The position numbers were made by a program, and so were the translations under genes. Under the pieces are notes generated by a model. That model was not told the DNA's origin. It searched no databases and saw only the letters and a program-made list of their open reading frames with translations. Positions 28,804 through 38,652 of a stretch of 64,000 nucleotides of DNA are shown here, one piece after another. How positions within the stretch are numbered: the stretch's first letter is position 1; every line of letters starts with the position of its first letter. Source of the DNA: an uncultured Paracoccus sp. (GTDB lineage: Bacteria; Pseudomonadota; Alphaproteobacteria; Rhodobacterales; Rhodobacteraceae); contig NZ_CALMYP010000057.1 of assembly GCF_937873615.1 (NCBI RefSeq), positions 1-64,000 on the forward strand, written 5' to 3'.

Positions 28804-29496
28804 CTAGGGCACGCCATCCGCCTGGCGCAGGATCTGCAGCCGTGCGAATTGCGCCCGTTCCATGTGCCGGCGCATGGCGGCCTCGGCTGCGGCGCCGTCA
28901 CGGATCAACAGCGCGTCAAGCACCTCTCCATGTTCGGCCACCGCCGCAACCGCGCGCTCTGGCAGGTGCATGCTTGAGGCGCCCAGAATCAGCAGCGTAT
29001 TCTCAACCGTCGCCATGGCCCGCAGAAGGAAACGGTTCCGCGACGCCTCCAGCAGGCGGCGGTGAAACTGCCGGTTCAGGCGCACGAGCCGTTCTGGCTG
29101 GCCATCGGCGGCCCGCATCTCGGCGTTGATCGCCTGCAATTCCTCAAGCTCGACCGGAGAGGCCGCCCGTGCCGCCAGCCGCGCCGCCGTGCCTTCCAGC
29201 ACGGTGCGCATCTCGTATAACTCCATCGTCTCGGAATAGTCGAGCCGGCGGACAGTGGCCCCGCTGCGCGGCAGATGATCGACCAACCCCTCGGCCTCAA
29301 GCCGGCGGATCGCTTCCCGGACCGGGGTCCGGCTGACCGAGAGGCGCTCGGCGATCTCGGCCTCGCGCAGCCGGCTGCCGGGGGCCAGAACGCCCGCGCG
29401 AATATCATCGCAGAGCCGTTCATAGACGCTTTCGCCCTGCAGCCCGCGCGCGCCGGTCTCGGATCTGGGGTCGGGAAAATTAACGGTTTCCATCAT
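28804..29496 (-). CDS. GntR-family regulator (FCD subfamily)
   Basis: The 230-residue protein has a winged helix at about 20-85 (REAEIAERLSVSRTPVREAIRRLEAEGLV contains the recognition helix) and an all-helical FCD effector domain (about 92-215) with putative metal ligands in LNRQFHRRLLEAS and VAEHGEVLDAL. The start ATGATG directly abuts the operator and has no Shine-Dalgarno sequence, so the mRNA may be leaderless. It is divergent from the AbrB-family membrane protein gene and probably controls it and itself. The effector is likely an organic acid. Confidence 0.88.
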   Translation of the reverse strand: MMETVNFPDPRSETGARGLQGESVYERLCDDIRAGVLAPGSRLREAEIAERLSVSRTPVREAIRRLEAEGLVDHLPRSGATVRRLDYSETMELYEMRTVLEGTAARLAARAASPVELEELQAINAEMRAADGQPERLVRLNRQFHRRLLEASRNRFLLRAMATVENTLLILGASSMHLPERAVAAVAEHGEVLDALLIRDGAAAEAAMRRHMERAQFARLQILRQADGVP

Positions 29497-29522
29497 GGAT
29501 ACATTAGTATACTTCGGGATAC
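29497..29522. promoter_or_regulatory. Candidate GntR operator, three phased half-sites
   Basis: GGATAC (29497), GTATAC (29507) and GGATAC (29517) are spaced exactly 10 bp apart in the divergent gap. GTATAC is itself a palindrome, as expected for FCD-type GntR sites. The first half-site touches the regulator's start codon. Confidence 0.5.
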
Positions 29523-29553
29523 AAACCCGTCAAGACTTTTGCCGGACGCGAAC

Positions 29554-30609
29554 ATGACCCGAACCAGACATCTGCGCCGCCTTGGCACGCTGCTTCTCGC
29601 CGTTTTCGGAACGGCGGTCTTCTCGGCCCTGCACATGCCGCTGCCCTTCCTGTTCGGGCCGATGTTCGCCTGCCTGATCGCGGCCCTGATGGGGGCGCCG
29701 CTTCTGGGTGCGAAGCCGATCTCGGACGCCGCGCGGACGATCCTCGGCGTGGCGGTCGGCGCGTCGATCACCCCGGCGGTGATCCACCAGATCCCGCAGA
29801 TGGCCGGATCGGTCGCCTTCGTGCCGCTTTACATCGCCGCGATCGGGCTGGTCGGTGTGCCCTATTTCCACAAGATCTGCGGCTTCGACCTGCCGACCTC
29901 GTATTTCGCCGCCATGCCGGGCGGGCTACAGGACATGGTGCTGTTCGGCAAGGAAGCCGGCGGAGATGTGCGCGCGCTGTCGCTGATCCATGCGACGCGG
30001 GTGCTGGTCATCGTCACCATCGTTCCGGCGATTCTGGTCTATGCCATGGACCGCCCTTTGGTGCAGCCGGTCGGCGCCCCGGCCATCGACCTGCCGCTGA
30101 CCGAGTTGCTGCTGATGGCGGCGGCGGCCATTCTCGGCTGGAAAGTCGCGGAACGGATCGGGCTTTTCGGGGCTGCGATTCTTGGCCCGATGATCGTGAC
30201 CGCCGCCCTCTCGCTCAGCGGCATGATCGAGCACCGCCCCCCGCGCGAGGCGATTCTGGGCGCGCAGTTCTTCATCGGCATGGGCATCGGGGTCGGCTAT
30301 GTCGGCGTCACCCTGCTGGAATTGCGGCGCATCGTGCTGTCGGGGATGATTTTCGTGCTGATCCTCGCCGTGCTGGCCTTCGCGGTGACCGAAGCGGTGG
30401 TGCAGCTTGGCCTTGCCACACCGATCGAGGGATTTTTGTCCTTCGCCCCCGGCGGCCAGGCCGAGATGACGGTTCTGGCCATCGTCGCCGGTGCCGATCT
30501 GGGTTTCATCGTCGTGCATCATCTGGTGCGGCTGACGCTGGTGATCCTGGGCGCGCCGCTCATGGCCGGTGTGCTGGGATTGCGCAGCAAGCCAGACCGC
30601 ACGAATTGA
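29554..30609 (+). CDS. AbrB-family membrane protein
   Basis: This integral membrane protein of 351 residues has about ten helices in two repeats. Each repeat has a glycine-proline-rich motif (LPFLFGPMFACL near 27 and GAAILGPMIVTA near 207), and there are two similar segments, SYFAAMPGGLQDM and GFLSFAPGGQAEM. These are the marks of the AbrB/YdeD family, once called putative ammonia monooxygenases and now viewed as possible transporters. The substrate is unknown. I begin at the ATG at 29554, since the longer frame runs back into the regulator gene. The TauE/SafE gene follows 25 bp downstream. Confidence 0.82.
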   Translation: MTRTRHLRRLGTLLLAVFGTAVFSALHMPLPFLFGPMFACLIAALMGAPLLGAKPISDAARTILGVAVGASITPAVIHQIPQMAGSVAFVPLYIAAIGLVGVPYFHKICGFDLPTSYFAAMPGGLQDMVLFGKEAGGDVRALSLIHATRVLVIVTIVPAILVYAMDRPLVQPVGAPAIDLPLTELLLMAAAAILGWKVAERIGLFGAAILGPMIVTAALSLSGMIEHRPPREAILGAQFFIGMGIGVGYVGVTLLELRRIVLSGMIFVLILAVLAFAVTEAVVQLGLATPIEGFLSFAPGGQAEMTVLAIVAGADLGFIVVHHLVRLTLVILGAPLMAGVLGLRSKPDRTN

Positions 30610-30634
30610 GCGCCCCGACGCGAAAGAGCCCCCG

Positions 30635-31402
30635 ATGATCGACCTCGCCGCCAGCTTCATGCCCGAGGGGATGAGCGCAGTGACCTTCGCGGCGCTGCTC
30701 GGGACCAGTTTCGCGGGCTCGCTGATCACCGTCGCCTTCGGCATCGGCGGCGGAGCGATGCTGCTGGCGGTCATGGCCACGCTGGTGCCGCCGGCGGCGC
30801 TGATCCCGACCCATGGGGTGATCCAGATCGGCTCCAACCTCGGGCGGGCACTGGTGACCTTCCGGCATATCTTCTGGCCCGCCCTGCCCGCCTTCGCGGC
30901 GGGATCCATCGCCGGGGCCGCGCTTGGCGGATCGCTGGTGATCAACCTGCCGCCGGCCTGGGTACAGATCGGCGTCGGCGGTTTCGTCATCTGGACGGTG
31001 CTGGGCCGCCCACCCCGGGGCGTGCGCGACTGGCCTTTCACAGTCGGCGCGATTTCCAGCTTCCTGACCATGTTCTTCGGTGCAACCGGCATGTTCGTGG
31101 CCACCTTCACCAAGTCGCAGGCCCTGCTGCGCCACGGCCATGTCGCCACCCATGCGGCGCTGATGACGGTCCAGCACGGTGTCAAGTCGCTGACCTTCTC
31201 GGTCCTCGGCTTTGCCTTCGCGGCCTGGGCGGGCTTTCTGGTCGCCATGATCGCGGCGGGTTTCCTCGGCACGCTTGTCGGTCGGCTGGTCCTGAACCGC
31301 ATGGACGACCGCCGCTTCCGGCTGGCGCTGGATACGATCCTGATCCTGCTGTCGCTCCGGCTGATCTATGGCGGCGTCAGCGAGTTGATGCGCAGCACAT
31401 AG
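30635..31402 (+). CDS. TauE/SafE-family membrane transporter
   Basis: The 255-residue protein has about eight membrane segments in the two-repeat TauE/SafE pattern (TVAFGIGGGAMLLAVM near residues 32-47, and FLTMFFGATGMFVATF near 145-160). The family exports sulfite, sulfoacetate or other organic anions. With the AbrB-family protein and the GntR regulator it forms a small regulated transport unit; the anion is unknown. Confidence 0.85.
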   Translation: MIDLAASFMPEGMSAVTFAALLGTSFAGSLITVAFGIGGGAMLLAVMATLVPPAALIPTHGVIQIGSNLGRALVTFRHIFWPALPAFAAGSIAGAALGGSLVINLPPAWVQIGVGGFVIWTVLGRPPRGVRDWPFTVGAISSFLTMFFGATGMFVATFTKSQALLRHGHVATHAALMTVQHGVKSLTFSVLGFAFAAWAGFLVAMIAAGFLGTLVGRLVLNRMDDRRFRLALDTILILLSLRLIYGGVSELMRST

Positions 31403-31413
31403 ATCGCCTTGGT

Positions 31414-32046
31414 CTATTTGGTTCCGAACATCCGGTCGCCGGCATCGCCCAGACCCGGCACGATATAGCCGTGATCGTTCAGCCTTTCGTCAAGCGCCGC
31501 GGTCACGATCGGCACATCGGGATGGGCCTCCTGCATCCGCGCGACGCCCTCGGGCGCGGCCAGAAGACAGAGGAAACGGATATTCTTCGCCCCCGCCTGC
31601 TTGATCAGGTCGATGGCCGCAGCCGAGGAATTGCCCGTCGCCAGCATCGGATCGACGACAATGGTCATACGTTCATCCAGCCCGCCCGGCAGTTTCGAAT
31701 AATACTGCACCGGCTGCAGCGTCTCGGGATCGCGGTAAAGGCCGACGAAGCCGACCCGGGCCGAGGGGATCAGTTCCAGAATCCCGTCCAGCAGCCCGTT
31801 TCCGGCACGCAGGATCGACACCAGAGCCAGCTTCTTGCCCTCCAGCACCGGCGCGTCCATCGCCTGCAGCGGCGTCTCGATCCGGGTCGTGGCGACGGGC
31901 AGTTCCCGGGTGATCTCATAGGCCAGAAGCAGGCTGATCTCGCGCAGAAGTTGCCGGAAACCGGCGGTCGAGGTGCTCTTGTCGCGCATCAGCGTCAGCT
32001 TGTGCTGCACCAGCGGGTGATCGACGACGGTGAGATGTGGGGTCAT
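31414..32046 (-). CDS. upp: Uracil phosphoribosyltransferase
   Basis: The enzyme converts uracil and PRPP to UMP. The 210-residue chain has the PRPP loop [18 protein letters not shown] (about 130-147) and the uracil-site end of the family ([17 protein letters not shown]). The start at 32046 ([17 protein letters not shown]) fits the family. It is the last gene of the salvage operon, 16 bp after add. Confidence 0.95.
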   Translation of the reverse strand: MTPHLTVVDHPLVQHKLTLMRDKSTSTAGFRQLLREISLLLAYEITRELPVATTRIETPLQAMDAPVLEGKKLALVSILRAGNGLLDGILELIPSARVGFVGLYRDPETLQPVQYYSKLPGGLDERMTIVVDPMLATGNSSAAAIDLIKQAGAKNIRFLCLLAAPEGVARMQEAHPDVPIVTAALDERLNDHGYIVPGLGDAGDRMFGTK

Positions 32047-32062
32047 GTGGGCTCCGTTCTGG

Positions 32063-33043
32063 TCAGGCGAAGGCGGCAAGCAGGCGTTCGCGCGTGGTCT
32101 TGTCGCAGAAGGCGGCCTCTGCGGCATTGCGGTTCAGGGCGGCGAATTCGGCCTCGGCCCAGCCGAAGGCATCGGCGAGGCGGTCATATTCGCGGCCAAG
32201 CGTGGTGTGGAAGAAGGGCGGATCGTCGGTCGAGACGGTCACCCTGACCCCGGCATCGGCCAGCCGCGCAATCGGATGCGACGGCCAGTCGGGATAAAGG
32301 CCAAGCGCCACATTCGAGCCCGGGCAGACTTCCAGCACGGTGCCGCGATGGGCAAGCTCTCGGACCAGTTCGGCATCCTCGATGGCGCGGACGCCGTGGC
32401 CGACGCGGGTGATGCCAAGGCTGAGTGCATCGCGAACCGATTGCGGGCCGCCCCATTCGCCGGCATGGCAGGTCAGGCCCAGCCCGGCCTCGCGGGCGCA
32501 GTCGAAGCACCAGGCGAAATCCTGCGGCTTGCCCACGGCTTCGTCCCCTGCCAGGCCAAGGCCGGTGACCCAGCCCGCGCCGTCCGAACTGCCGGTTTCG
32601 GCGGCGCAGATGGCGGATTTTCGCGCCCGGTCGGGTCCGAAATGCCGGATCGGGGTGACAATGGCGCGGCTGTCGATGCCCTGCGCCGCCATGGATTTCG
32701 CGGTCGCCTCCATCGCGGCCAGATAGTCGCGCCAGGCGCTCAGGTCGCCACCGCCGCAGAATTCCGGGGATACGAAGAATTCGACATAGATTGCGCCTTC
32801 TTCGGCGCAATTCTGCAACACCTCGCCCAGCAGGCGGGCGTAATCCTCGGGCGTGGCGATGACCGAGGTCGCGGCCTCGTAAACGCGCAGGAAATCGTCG
32901 AAATCGCGATAGGCGTAATGGCCCCGGGCGTCGAAAACCCCGGTCAGGTCGGCCCCCTTCTCGGCGGCGAGGCCACGGATGAAGCCGGGCGGCGCGGCCC
33001 CTTCGAGATGAAGATGCAGTTCAATCTTCTTTAAGTTCTTCAT
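32063..33043 (-). CDS. add: Adenosine deaminase
   Basis: This 326-residue zinc hydrolase turns adenosine into inosine. Zinc and catalytic residues are in HLHLEG (10-15), [17 protein letters not shown] and [10 protein letters not shown]. The length is normal. The protein could instead deaminate adenine or related purines, but the nucleoside operon favours adenosine. It begins 32 bp after deoB. Confidence 0.9.
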   Translation of the reverse strand: MKNLKKIELHLHLEGAAPPGFIRGLAAEKGADLTGVFDARGHYAYRDFDDFLRVYEAATSVIATPEDYARLLGEVLQNCAEEGAIYVEFFVSPEFCGGGDLSAWRDYLAAMEATAKSMAAQGIDSRAIVTPIRHFGPDRARKSAICAAETGSSDGAGWVTGLGLAGDEAVGKPQDFAWCFDCAREAGLGLTCHAGEWGGPQSVRDALSLGITRVGHGVRAIEDAELVRELAHRGTVLEVCPGSNVALGLYPDWPSHPIARLADAGVRVTVSTDDPPFFHTTLGREYDRLADAFGWAEAEFAALNRNAAEAAFCDKTTRERLLAAFA

Positions 33044-33075
33044 GCGAACGTGATCCTGCGAATCAGAGGCGGAGG

Positions 33076-34254
33076 TCAAATGAAACTGCTGCCATACCCG
33101 GGCGAATCGAGGCCGAGATGCGCCGCGACGCTGGCCCCGATATCGGAGAAGCCGACATTCCCGATGGCGCGCGCACCCAACCCCGCGCCAAGCACCGGCA
33201 CACGCTCGCGGGTGTGATCGGTGCCGGTCCATGATGGGTCGTTGCCATGATCGGCGGTAAAGATCATCAGATCGCCGGGCCGAAGCGCGGCCACCGCCTG
33301 CCCGACGATGGTGTCGAACCATTCCAGCTGCGCGCCATAGCCGTCGATATCGCGGCGATGCCCGTAAAGGCTGTCGAATTCGACGAAATTGGCGAAGGTC
33401 AGGCTGCCCGGCGCGGCTTCCTCGATCAGCCGCAGCAGATGCGCGGCCAGATCGGCATCGGACTTGCCCTTGTGCAGCTTGCCGATGCCGCGATGGCTGA
33501 AGATGTCGCCGATCTTGCCGATGGCATGGGTGTCGCGCCCGGCCCTGGCGGCGATGTCCAGAATGGTGTCGGCCGGCGGGGCCATGGCGTAATCGCGCCG
33601 GTTGGCGGTGCGGGTGAAATTTCCGGGCGCGCCGACAAAGGGCCGCGCGATCACCCGGCCCACCCGCATCCGGTGCAGCATGGGGGCCAGCCCCTCGCAC
33701 AATGCCAGAAGCCGGTCGAGGCCGAAGGCCTCCTCATGTGCGGCGATCTGGAAGACGCTGTCGGCAGAGGTATAGCAGATCGGCCAGCCGGTCCGCAGAT
33801 GCGCCTCGCCCAATTCGTCGAGTATGACGGTGCCCGAGGCATGTTTATTGCCAAGGATGCCCTCGGTTCCGGCCAGTTCGCAGACCCGCGCGGTGACCTC
33901 GGGCGGAAAGGCGGGCTGGCTGTCGGGGAAATAATGCCAGTCCCAGGGGACCGGAACGCCGGCAATCTCCCAATGGCCGGAGGGCGTGTCCTTGCCCGGC
34001 GAAATCTCGGTCGCGGCCCCCCAAAGCCCCTCCGGCGCCGCACCGAGTCCCGGTGCCTCGGCGCCCGAGGCAAGCCGGATCGCGGCACCAAGCCCGAGCC
34101 GGTCGAGATGCGGCAGGCACAGGCCGCGTTTCTCGGCAATGTGAAGAACGGTGTTCGCACCGGTATCGGGGCGGGTGTCATTGAAGAAATCCACCGCATC
34201 CGGCGCGCCGCCGATGCCCACGGAATCCATCACGACAAGGAAGGCTCTGGACAT
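33076..34254 (-). CDS. deoB: Phosphopentomutase
   Basis: The enzyme interconverts ribose or deoxyribose 1-phosphate and the 5-phosphate, so that nucleoside sugars enter central metabolism. Its 392 residues have the alkaline-phosphatase-fold metal sites in VVMDSVGIGGAPDA (7-20) and in FTADHGNDPSW with TDHTRERVPVL near the C-terminus. It lies 7 bp after deoA. Confidence 0.95.
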   Translation of the reverse strand: MSRAFLVVMDSVGIGGAPDAVDFFNDTRPDTGANTVLHIAEKRGLCLPHLDRLGLGAAIRLASGAEAPGLGAAPEGLWGAATEISPGKDTPSGHWEIAGVPVPWDWHYFPDSQPAFPPEVTARVCELAGTEGILGNKHASGTVILDELGEAHLRTGWPICYTSADSVFQIAAHEEAFGLDRLLALCEGLAPMLHRMRVGRVIARPFVGAPGNFTRTANRRDYAMAPPADTILDIAARAGRDTHAIGKIGDIFSHRGIGKLHKGKSDADLAAHLLRLIEEAAPGSLTFANFVEFDSLYGHRRDIDGYGAQLEWFDTIVGQAVAALRPGDLMIFTADHGNDPSWTGTDHTRERVPVLGAGLGARAIGNVGFSDIGASVAAHLGLDSPGYGSSFI

Positions 34255-34261
34255 GGCGATC

Positions 34262-35617
34262 TCAACTTTCCTGCTGTTCTTCGCCCGGCTGATCGCCCGC
34301 CTCGGCCCGCGTTCGGGCGCGGATCAGGGGCGTCGGCGCAGGCGCGGTATCGGCCAGGTGATAGGCGCGCTGAACGGCGGCGATGGCGGCTTCCGCATCG
34401 GCCTCATTGGTCGCATGGACCAGGGCGAGGCAACCTTCGCTGGCCTCGCCAAGCCGGCGCAGGGCCGACAGGCCGACCCGGTGGTCGATCTTCTGGCCGG
34501 CCCGAACCCGTCCGCCGCCAAGCGCGATGACCGCATGGCCAAGCCGGGCAGCGTCGATCCGGGCGACAAAGCCCGCAGGCGCCGGCACCGGGCAGATGAC
34601 CGGGGCGGGTGCCAGATGGGCCTCGGGCCGGTCCAGTAGATCGGCGGGGCCACCCTGCGCCGCAACCATGCGGGTGAAGACATCGGCCGCGCGGCCCGAA
34701 TCCAGCGCCTCGGTCGCGCGCGCCATGCCGTCAGTCTCACCAGTCAGAAGCAGCGCCTCGGCCGAAAGTGCCAGCGACAGATCGCGCAGGGCCGAAGGCG
34801 CGCCGCGCAGGCAGTCGATCGCCTCGATCACCTCCAGCGCATTGCCGGCGGCGCGGGCAAGGGGCTGGTCCATATCGGTAATCAGCGCCGACGTCCGGCA
34901 ACCGGCGGCATTGGCGGTTTCAACCAGCGAGACTGCCAGCGCCTCGGCCTTTTCTGGCGATCCCATGAAGGCACCGGATCCGGCCTTCACATCCAGCACC
35001 AGGGCATCGAGCCCCGCCGCCAGCTTCTTGGACAGGATCGAGGCGGTGATGAGGTCGATGGATTCGACCGCCGCGGCCTCGTCCCGGATCGCGTAAAGCC
35101 TGCGGTCGGCGGGGGCGAGATCGGCACTGGCGGCGACGATGGCGCAGCCGGTCGCGCTTACGGTCTTGCGAAAGGCGGCTTCGTCCAGCCCGGTGATGAA
35201 ACCGGGAATGGCCTCCAGCTTGTCCAGCGTGCCGCCGGTATGGCCAAGCCCCCGGCCCGAGATCATCGGCACGAAAGCCCCGCAGGCGGCCAGAATCGGG
35301 GCCAGCACCAGCGAGACCACATCGCCAATGCCGCCGGTCGAATGCTTGTCGAGCACCGGGCCGGGCAGGTCCCAACGCATGACATGGCCGGAATCGCGCA
35401 TCGCCCGGGTCAGGCCCGAGCGTTCCTCGGTCGACAGACCGCGCAGCAGCACCGCCATGGCAAAGGCGCCGGCCTGCGCATCCGACAGGCTGCCATCGGA
35501 AAGACCGCGCGCGATCAGCGCTGCCCCGCCCTCGTCCAGCCCGCCACCGTCACGCAGCCGCGCGATGACCGGGCGGGGGTCTGCCCGGCTATTCGGGGCC
35601 CGCCCGGGATCGGTCAC
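34262..35617 (-). CDS. deoA: Thymidine phosphorylase
   Basis: The 451-residue enzyme splits thymidine with phosphate into thymine and deoxyribose 1-phosphate. The signature LDKHSTGGIGD and the segment SGRGLGHTGGTLDKLEAIPG are present. The start is a GTG at 35617 that overlaps the cdd stop (GTGA), which implies coupled translation; the longer open frame beyond it lies inside cdd. Confidence 0.93.
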   Translation of the reverse strand: MTDPGRAPNSRADPRPVIARLRDGGGLDEGGAALIARGLSDGSLSDAQAGAFAMAVLLRGLSTEERSGLTRAMRDSGHVMRWDLPGPVLDKHSTGGIGDVVSLVLAPILAACGAFVPMISGRGLGHTGGTLDKLEAIPGFITGLDEAAFRKTVSATGCAIVAASADLAPADRRLYAIRDEAAAVESIDLITASILSKKLAAGLDALVLDVKAGSGAFMGSPEKAEALAVSLVETANAAGCRTSALITDMDQPLARAAGNALEVIEAIDCLRGAPSALRDLSLALSAEALLLTGETDGMARATEALDSGRAADVFTRMVAAQGGPADLLDRPEAHLAPAPVICPVPAPAGFVARIDAARLGHAVIALGGGRVRAGQKIDHRVGLSALRRLGEASEGCLALVHATNEADAEAAIAAVQRAYHLADTAPAPTPLIRARTRAEAGDQPGEEQQES

Positions 35618-36012
35618 GCGCCGCTGCCTTCCATATGCCCGACATCGAAGCGACCCGGCAGCAGCTCGCCAATGGTCGTTGCCAGCGTGGCACCGCCGGT
35701 CGTGGCCAGCAGCACCGGCGTTTCGGGACGGCCGAACTCGGCCAGTTTCTGCCGGCAACCGCCGCAGGGCGGCACCGGGCTTGGGCTGCCGGCGATCACG
35801 GCCACCTCGATCAACTCGGTCTCGCCAGCCGCGATCATGGCGGCGATGGCGCCGGCCTCGGCGCAGGTGCCCTCGGGATAGGCGACGTTTTCGACATTGC
35901 AGCCGCGATAGATCATGCCGGACTTGCCGCGCACGGCGGCCCCGACCTTGAAATTCGAATAGGGCGCATAGGCGGCTTCGCGAACCTCGCGGGCGGCATC
36001 GAGAAGGGACAT
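35614..36012 (-). CDS. cdd: Cytidine deaminase
   Basis: The 132-residue enzyme deaminates cytidine and deoxycytidine. Zinc ligands are C50, C83 and C86, and the proton-shuttle glutamate is E52 (TCAEAG, PPCGGCRQ). It is the first gene of the cdd-deoA-deoB-add-upp operon; the operon promoter should lie in the ~220-bp gap before the divergent malic enzyme gene. Confidence 0.95.
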   Translation of the reverse strand: MSLLDAAREVREAAYAPYSNFKVGAAVRGKSGMIYRGCNVENVAYPEGTCAEAGAIAAMIAAGETELIEVAVIAGSPSPVPPCGGCRQKLAEFGRPETPVLLATTGGATLATTIGELLPGRFDVGHMEGSGA

Positions 36013-36233
36013 GGGCAATCTCCGAAGCTGATCGGCGGAGTCTGCGCGTTGCGCCTTAAGGATGCAAGATGCCGCAGGCGGGCGGAACCCCGCATCCGGC
36101 AAGGGTGCTTGTGATGCACCGGCAAACTGGTTTAACGCTGAACCATCGCGCGTCGGAACCTGCCAGAAAGCGGGTCCGGCAGGGAATGCACCCCGACCAA
36201 GCAAGGGCAAGGGTGCCGTAGAGGGGACAGGAC

Positions 36234-38513
36234 ATGGAAGAACAGCGGCAGGAAATGGCGCGCTCGTCGGCGCTGGAATATCACGAGTTCCCCCGTCCCG
36301 GTAAGCTGGAGGTGCGGGCGACGAAGCCCCTGGCCAACGGCCGCGACCTGGCCCGCGCCTATAGCCCCGGCGTGGCCGAGGCCTGCCTGGAAATCAAGGA
36401 AAACCCCGCCGATGCCGCCCGTTATACGGCGCGGGGCAATCTGGTCGCGGTGGTCTCGAACGGCACGGCGGTGCTGGGCCTTGGCAATATCGGCCCGCTC
36501 GCCTCGAAGCCGGTGATGGAGGGCAAGGCGGTCCTGTTCAAGAAATTCGCCAATATCGACTGCTTCGATCTGGAGGTCGCCGAAACCGACCCCGAGAAGC
36601 TGGCCGCCATCGTCCAGAGCCTGGAGCCGAGCTTCGGCGCCATCAATCTGGAAGACATCAAGGCACCCGATTGCTTCATCGTCGAAAAGCTCTGCCGCGA
36701 GAAGATGAACATCCCGGTCTTTCACGACGACCAGCACGGCACCGCCATCGTCGTCGGCGCCGCCGCCACCAATGCGCTGCAGGTCACCGGCAAGCGCTTC
36801 GAGGAGATCAAGATCGTCTCGACCGGCGGGGGTGCTGCCGGCATCGCCTGTCTGAACATGCTGCTGAAGCTGGGGGTGCGGCGCGAAAACGTCTGGCTCT
36901 GCGACATTCACGGGCTGGTCTATGAGGGCCGGACCGAGGACATGAACCCGCAGAAGGCGGCCTATGCGCAGAAATCCGATCTGCGGACGCTCGATCAGGT
37001 GATCGACGGCGCCGACATGTTCCTCGGCCTCTCCGGCCCCGGCGTGCTGAAGAAGGAGATGGTGGCAAAGATGGCCGCGCGGCCCATCGTCTTCGCACTG
37101 GCGAACCCGACGCCCGAGATCATGCCCGACGAGGTGAAGGAGGTCGCGCCCGAGGCCGTCATCGCCACCGGCCGCAGCGATTTCCCCAATCAGGTGAACA
37201 ACGTCCTGTGTTTCCCCTTCATCTTCCGGGGCGCGCTGGATGTGGGCGCGACCCAGATCAATGACGAGATGCAACTGGCCTGTATCGAGGGGATCGCCGC
37301 ACTCGCCCGTGCCACCACCGCCGCCGAGGCCGCGGCCGCCTATCGCGGCGAAAAGCTCAGCTTCGGGCCCGATTACCTGATCCCGAAACCCTTCGATCCG
37401 CGCCTGATCGGCGTCGTCTCGACCGCCGTGGCCAAGGCCGCGATGGACTCGGGCGTGGCCACCCGCCCGATCGAGGATATCGGCGCCTACAAGCGCAAGC
37501 TCGACGGGTCGGTCTTCCGCTCGGCCCTGATCATGCGCCCGGTCTTCGAGGCCGCCGCCACCGCCAGCCGCCGCATCGTCTTCGCCGAGGGCGAGGAAGA
37601 ACGTGTGCTGCGCGCCGCCAATGCGATGCTGGAGGAAACCACCGATGTCCCGATCCTGATCGGTCGCCCCGAGGTGATCGCGGCCCGCGCCGAACGCGCC
37701 GGCCTGCCGATCCGGCCGGACAAGGATTTCGAGATCGTGAACCCCGAGAGCGATTCCCGTTACCGCGAATATTGGGAAACCTATCACGACCTCATGGCCC
37801 GGCGCGGCGTCACCCCGGACCTGGCCCGGGCGATCATGCGCACCAATACCACCGCCATCGGCAGCGTCATGGTCCATCGCAACGAGGCCGACAGCCTGCT
37901 TTGCGGCACCTTCGGGCAATATGGCTGGCATCTGAACTATATCACCCAGGTGCTCGGCCGCGACGGGCTTTACCCGCATGGTGCCCTGTCGATGATCATC
38001 CTGGAGGACGGCCCGCTTTTCGTGGCCGACACCCAGGTCCACAACACCCCCAGCCCCGAGGAGATCGCCCGCGCCGCCATCGGCGCCGCCCGCCATGTCC
38101 GCCGCTTCGGGCTGGAACCACATGTCGCGCTGTGCAGCCATTCGCAATTCGGCAATCTCGGCACCGATAGCGGCGAGCGGATGCGGGCGGCGATGGCGCT
38201 TCTGCAGGAACGCGAGGTCGGCTTCAATTTCGATGGCGAGATGAATATCGACTCGGCGCTCGATCCCAAGCTGAGGGCGCGCATCTTCCCGGCGGCGAAG
38301 CTGGAAGGCGCGGCCAATGTGCTGATCTTCGCCGGCACCGATACCGCCTCGGCGGTGCGCAACATCCTCAAGACCAAGGCCGGCGGGCTGGAGGTCGGGC
38401 CGATCCTGATGGGCATGGGCAACAAGGCCCATATCGTCACCCCCTCGATCACCGCGCGCGGGCTGCTGAACATGTCGGCCGTCGCCGGCACCCCGGTCGC
38501 GCATTATCGCTGA
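36234..38513 (+). CDS. maeB: NADP-dependent malic enzyme with PTA-like domain
   Basis: The 759-residue fusion has an N-terminal malic enzyme (about 1-430), which oxidatively decarboxylates malate to pyruvate. Motifs are [11 protein letters not shown], the metal-site segment [12 protein letters not shown], and the dinucleotide-binding [12 protein letters not shown]. The C-terminal ~325 residues resemble phosphotransacetylase; in this family that domain is mainly regulatory (acetyl-CoA response) and usually lacks transferase activity. The gene is divergent from cdd and followed by prpE. Confidence 0.94.
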   Translation: MEEQRQEMARSSALEYHEFPRPGKLEVRATKPLANGRDLARAYSPGVAEACLEIKENPADAARYTARGNLVAVVSNGTAVLGLGNIGPLASKPVMEGKAVLFKKFANIDCFDLEVAETDPEKLAAIVQSLEPSFGAINLEDIKAPDCFIVEKLCREKMNIPVFHDDQHGTAIVVGAAATNALQVTGKRFEEIKIVSTGGGAAGIACLNMLLKLGVRRENVWLCDIHGLVYEGRTEDMNPQKAAYAQKSDLRTLDQVIDGADMFLGLSGPGVLKKEMVAKMAARPIVFALANPTPEIMPDEVKEVAPEAVIATGRSDFPNQVNNVLCFPFIFRGALDVGATQINDEMQLACIEGIAALARATTAAEAAAAYRGEKLSFGPDYLIPKPFDPRLIGVVSTAVAKAAMDSGVATRPIEDIGAYKRKLDGSVFRSALIMRPVFEAAATASRRIVFAEGEEERVLRAANAMLEETTDVPILIGRPEVIAARAERAGLPIRPDKDFEIVNPESDSRYREYWETYHDLMARRGVTPDLARAIMRTNTTAIGSVMVHRNEADSLLCGTFGQYGWHLNYITQVLGRDGLYPHGALSMIILEDGPLFVADTQVHNTPSPEEIARAAIGAARHVRRFGLEPHVALCSHSQFGNLGTDSGERMRAAMALLQEREVGFNFDGEMNIDSALDPKLRARIFPAAKLEGAANVLIFAGTDTASAVRNILKTKAGGLEVGPILMGMGNKAHIVTPSITARGLLNMSAVAGTPVAHYR

Positions 38514-38652
38514 TGCGCCGCCGGGTGCGGCTGGCGCCCCCCCCGCGCGCTGATCGGCTTTCTTGCCTGACGCGGCGAAGGTGACGATTGCCCAAGGCGC
38601 GCTTCCGGCCTAACGTCTCGGCAGAGGCGCGTGAGGGATGAGGGAGGAGCCT

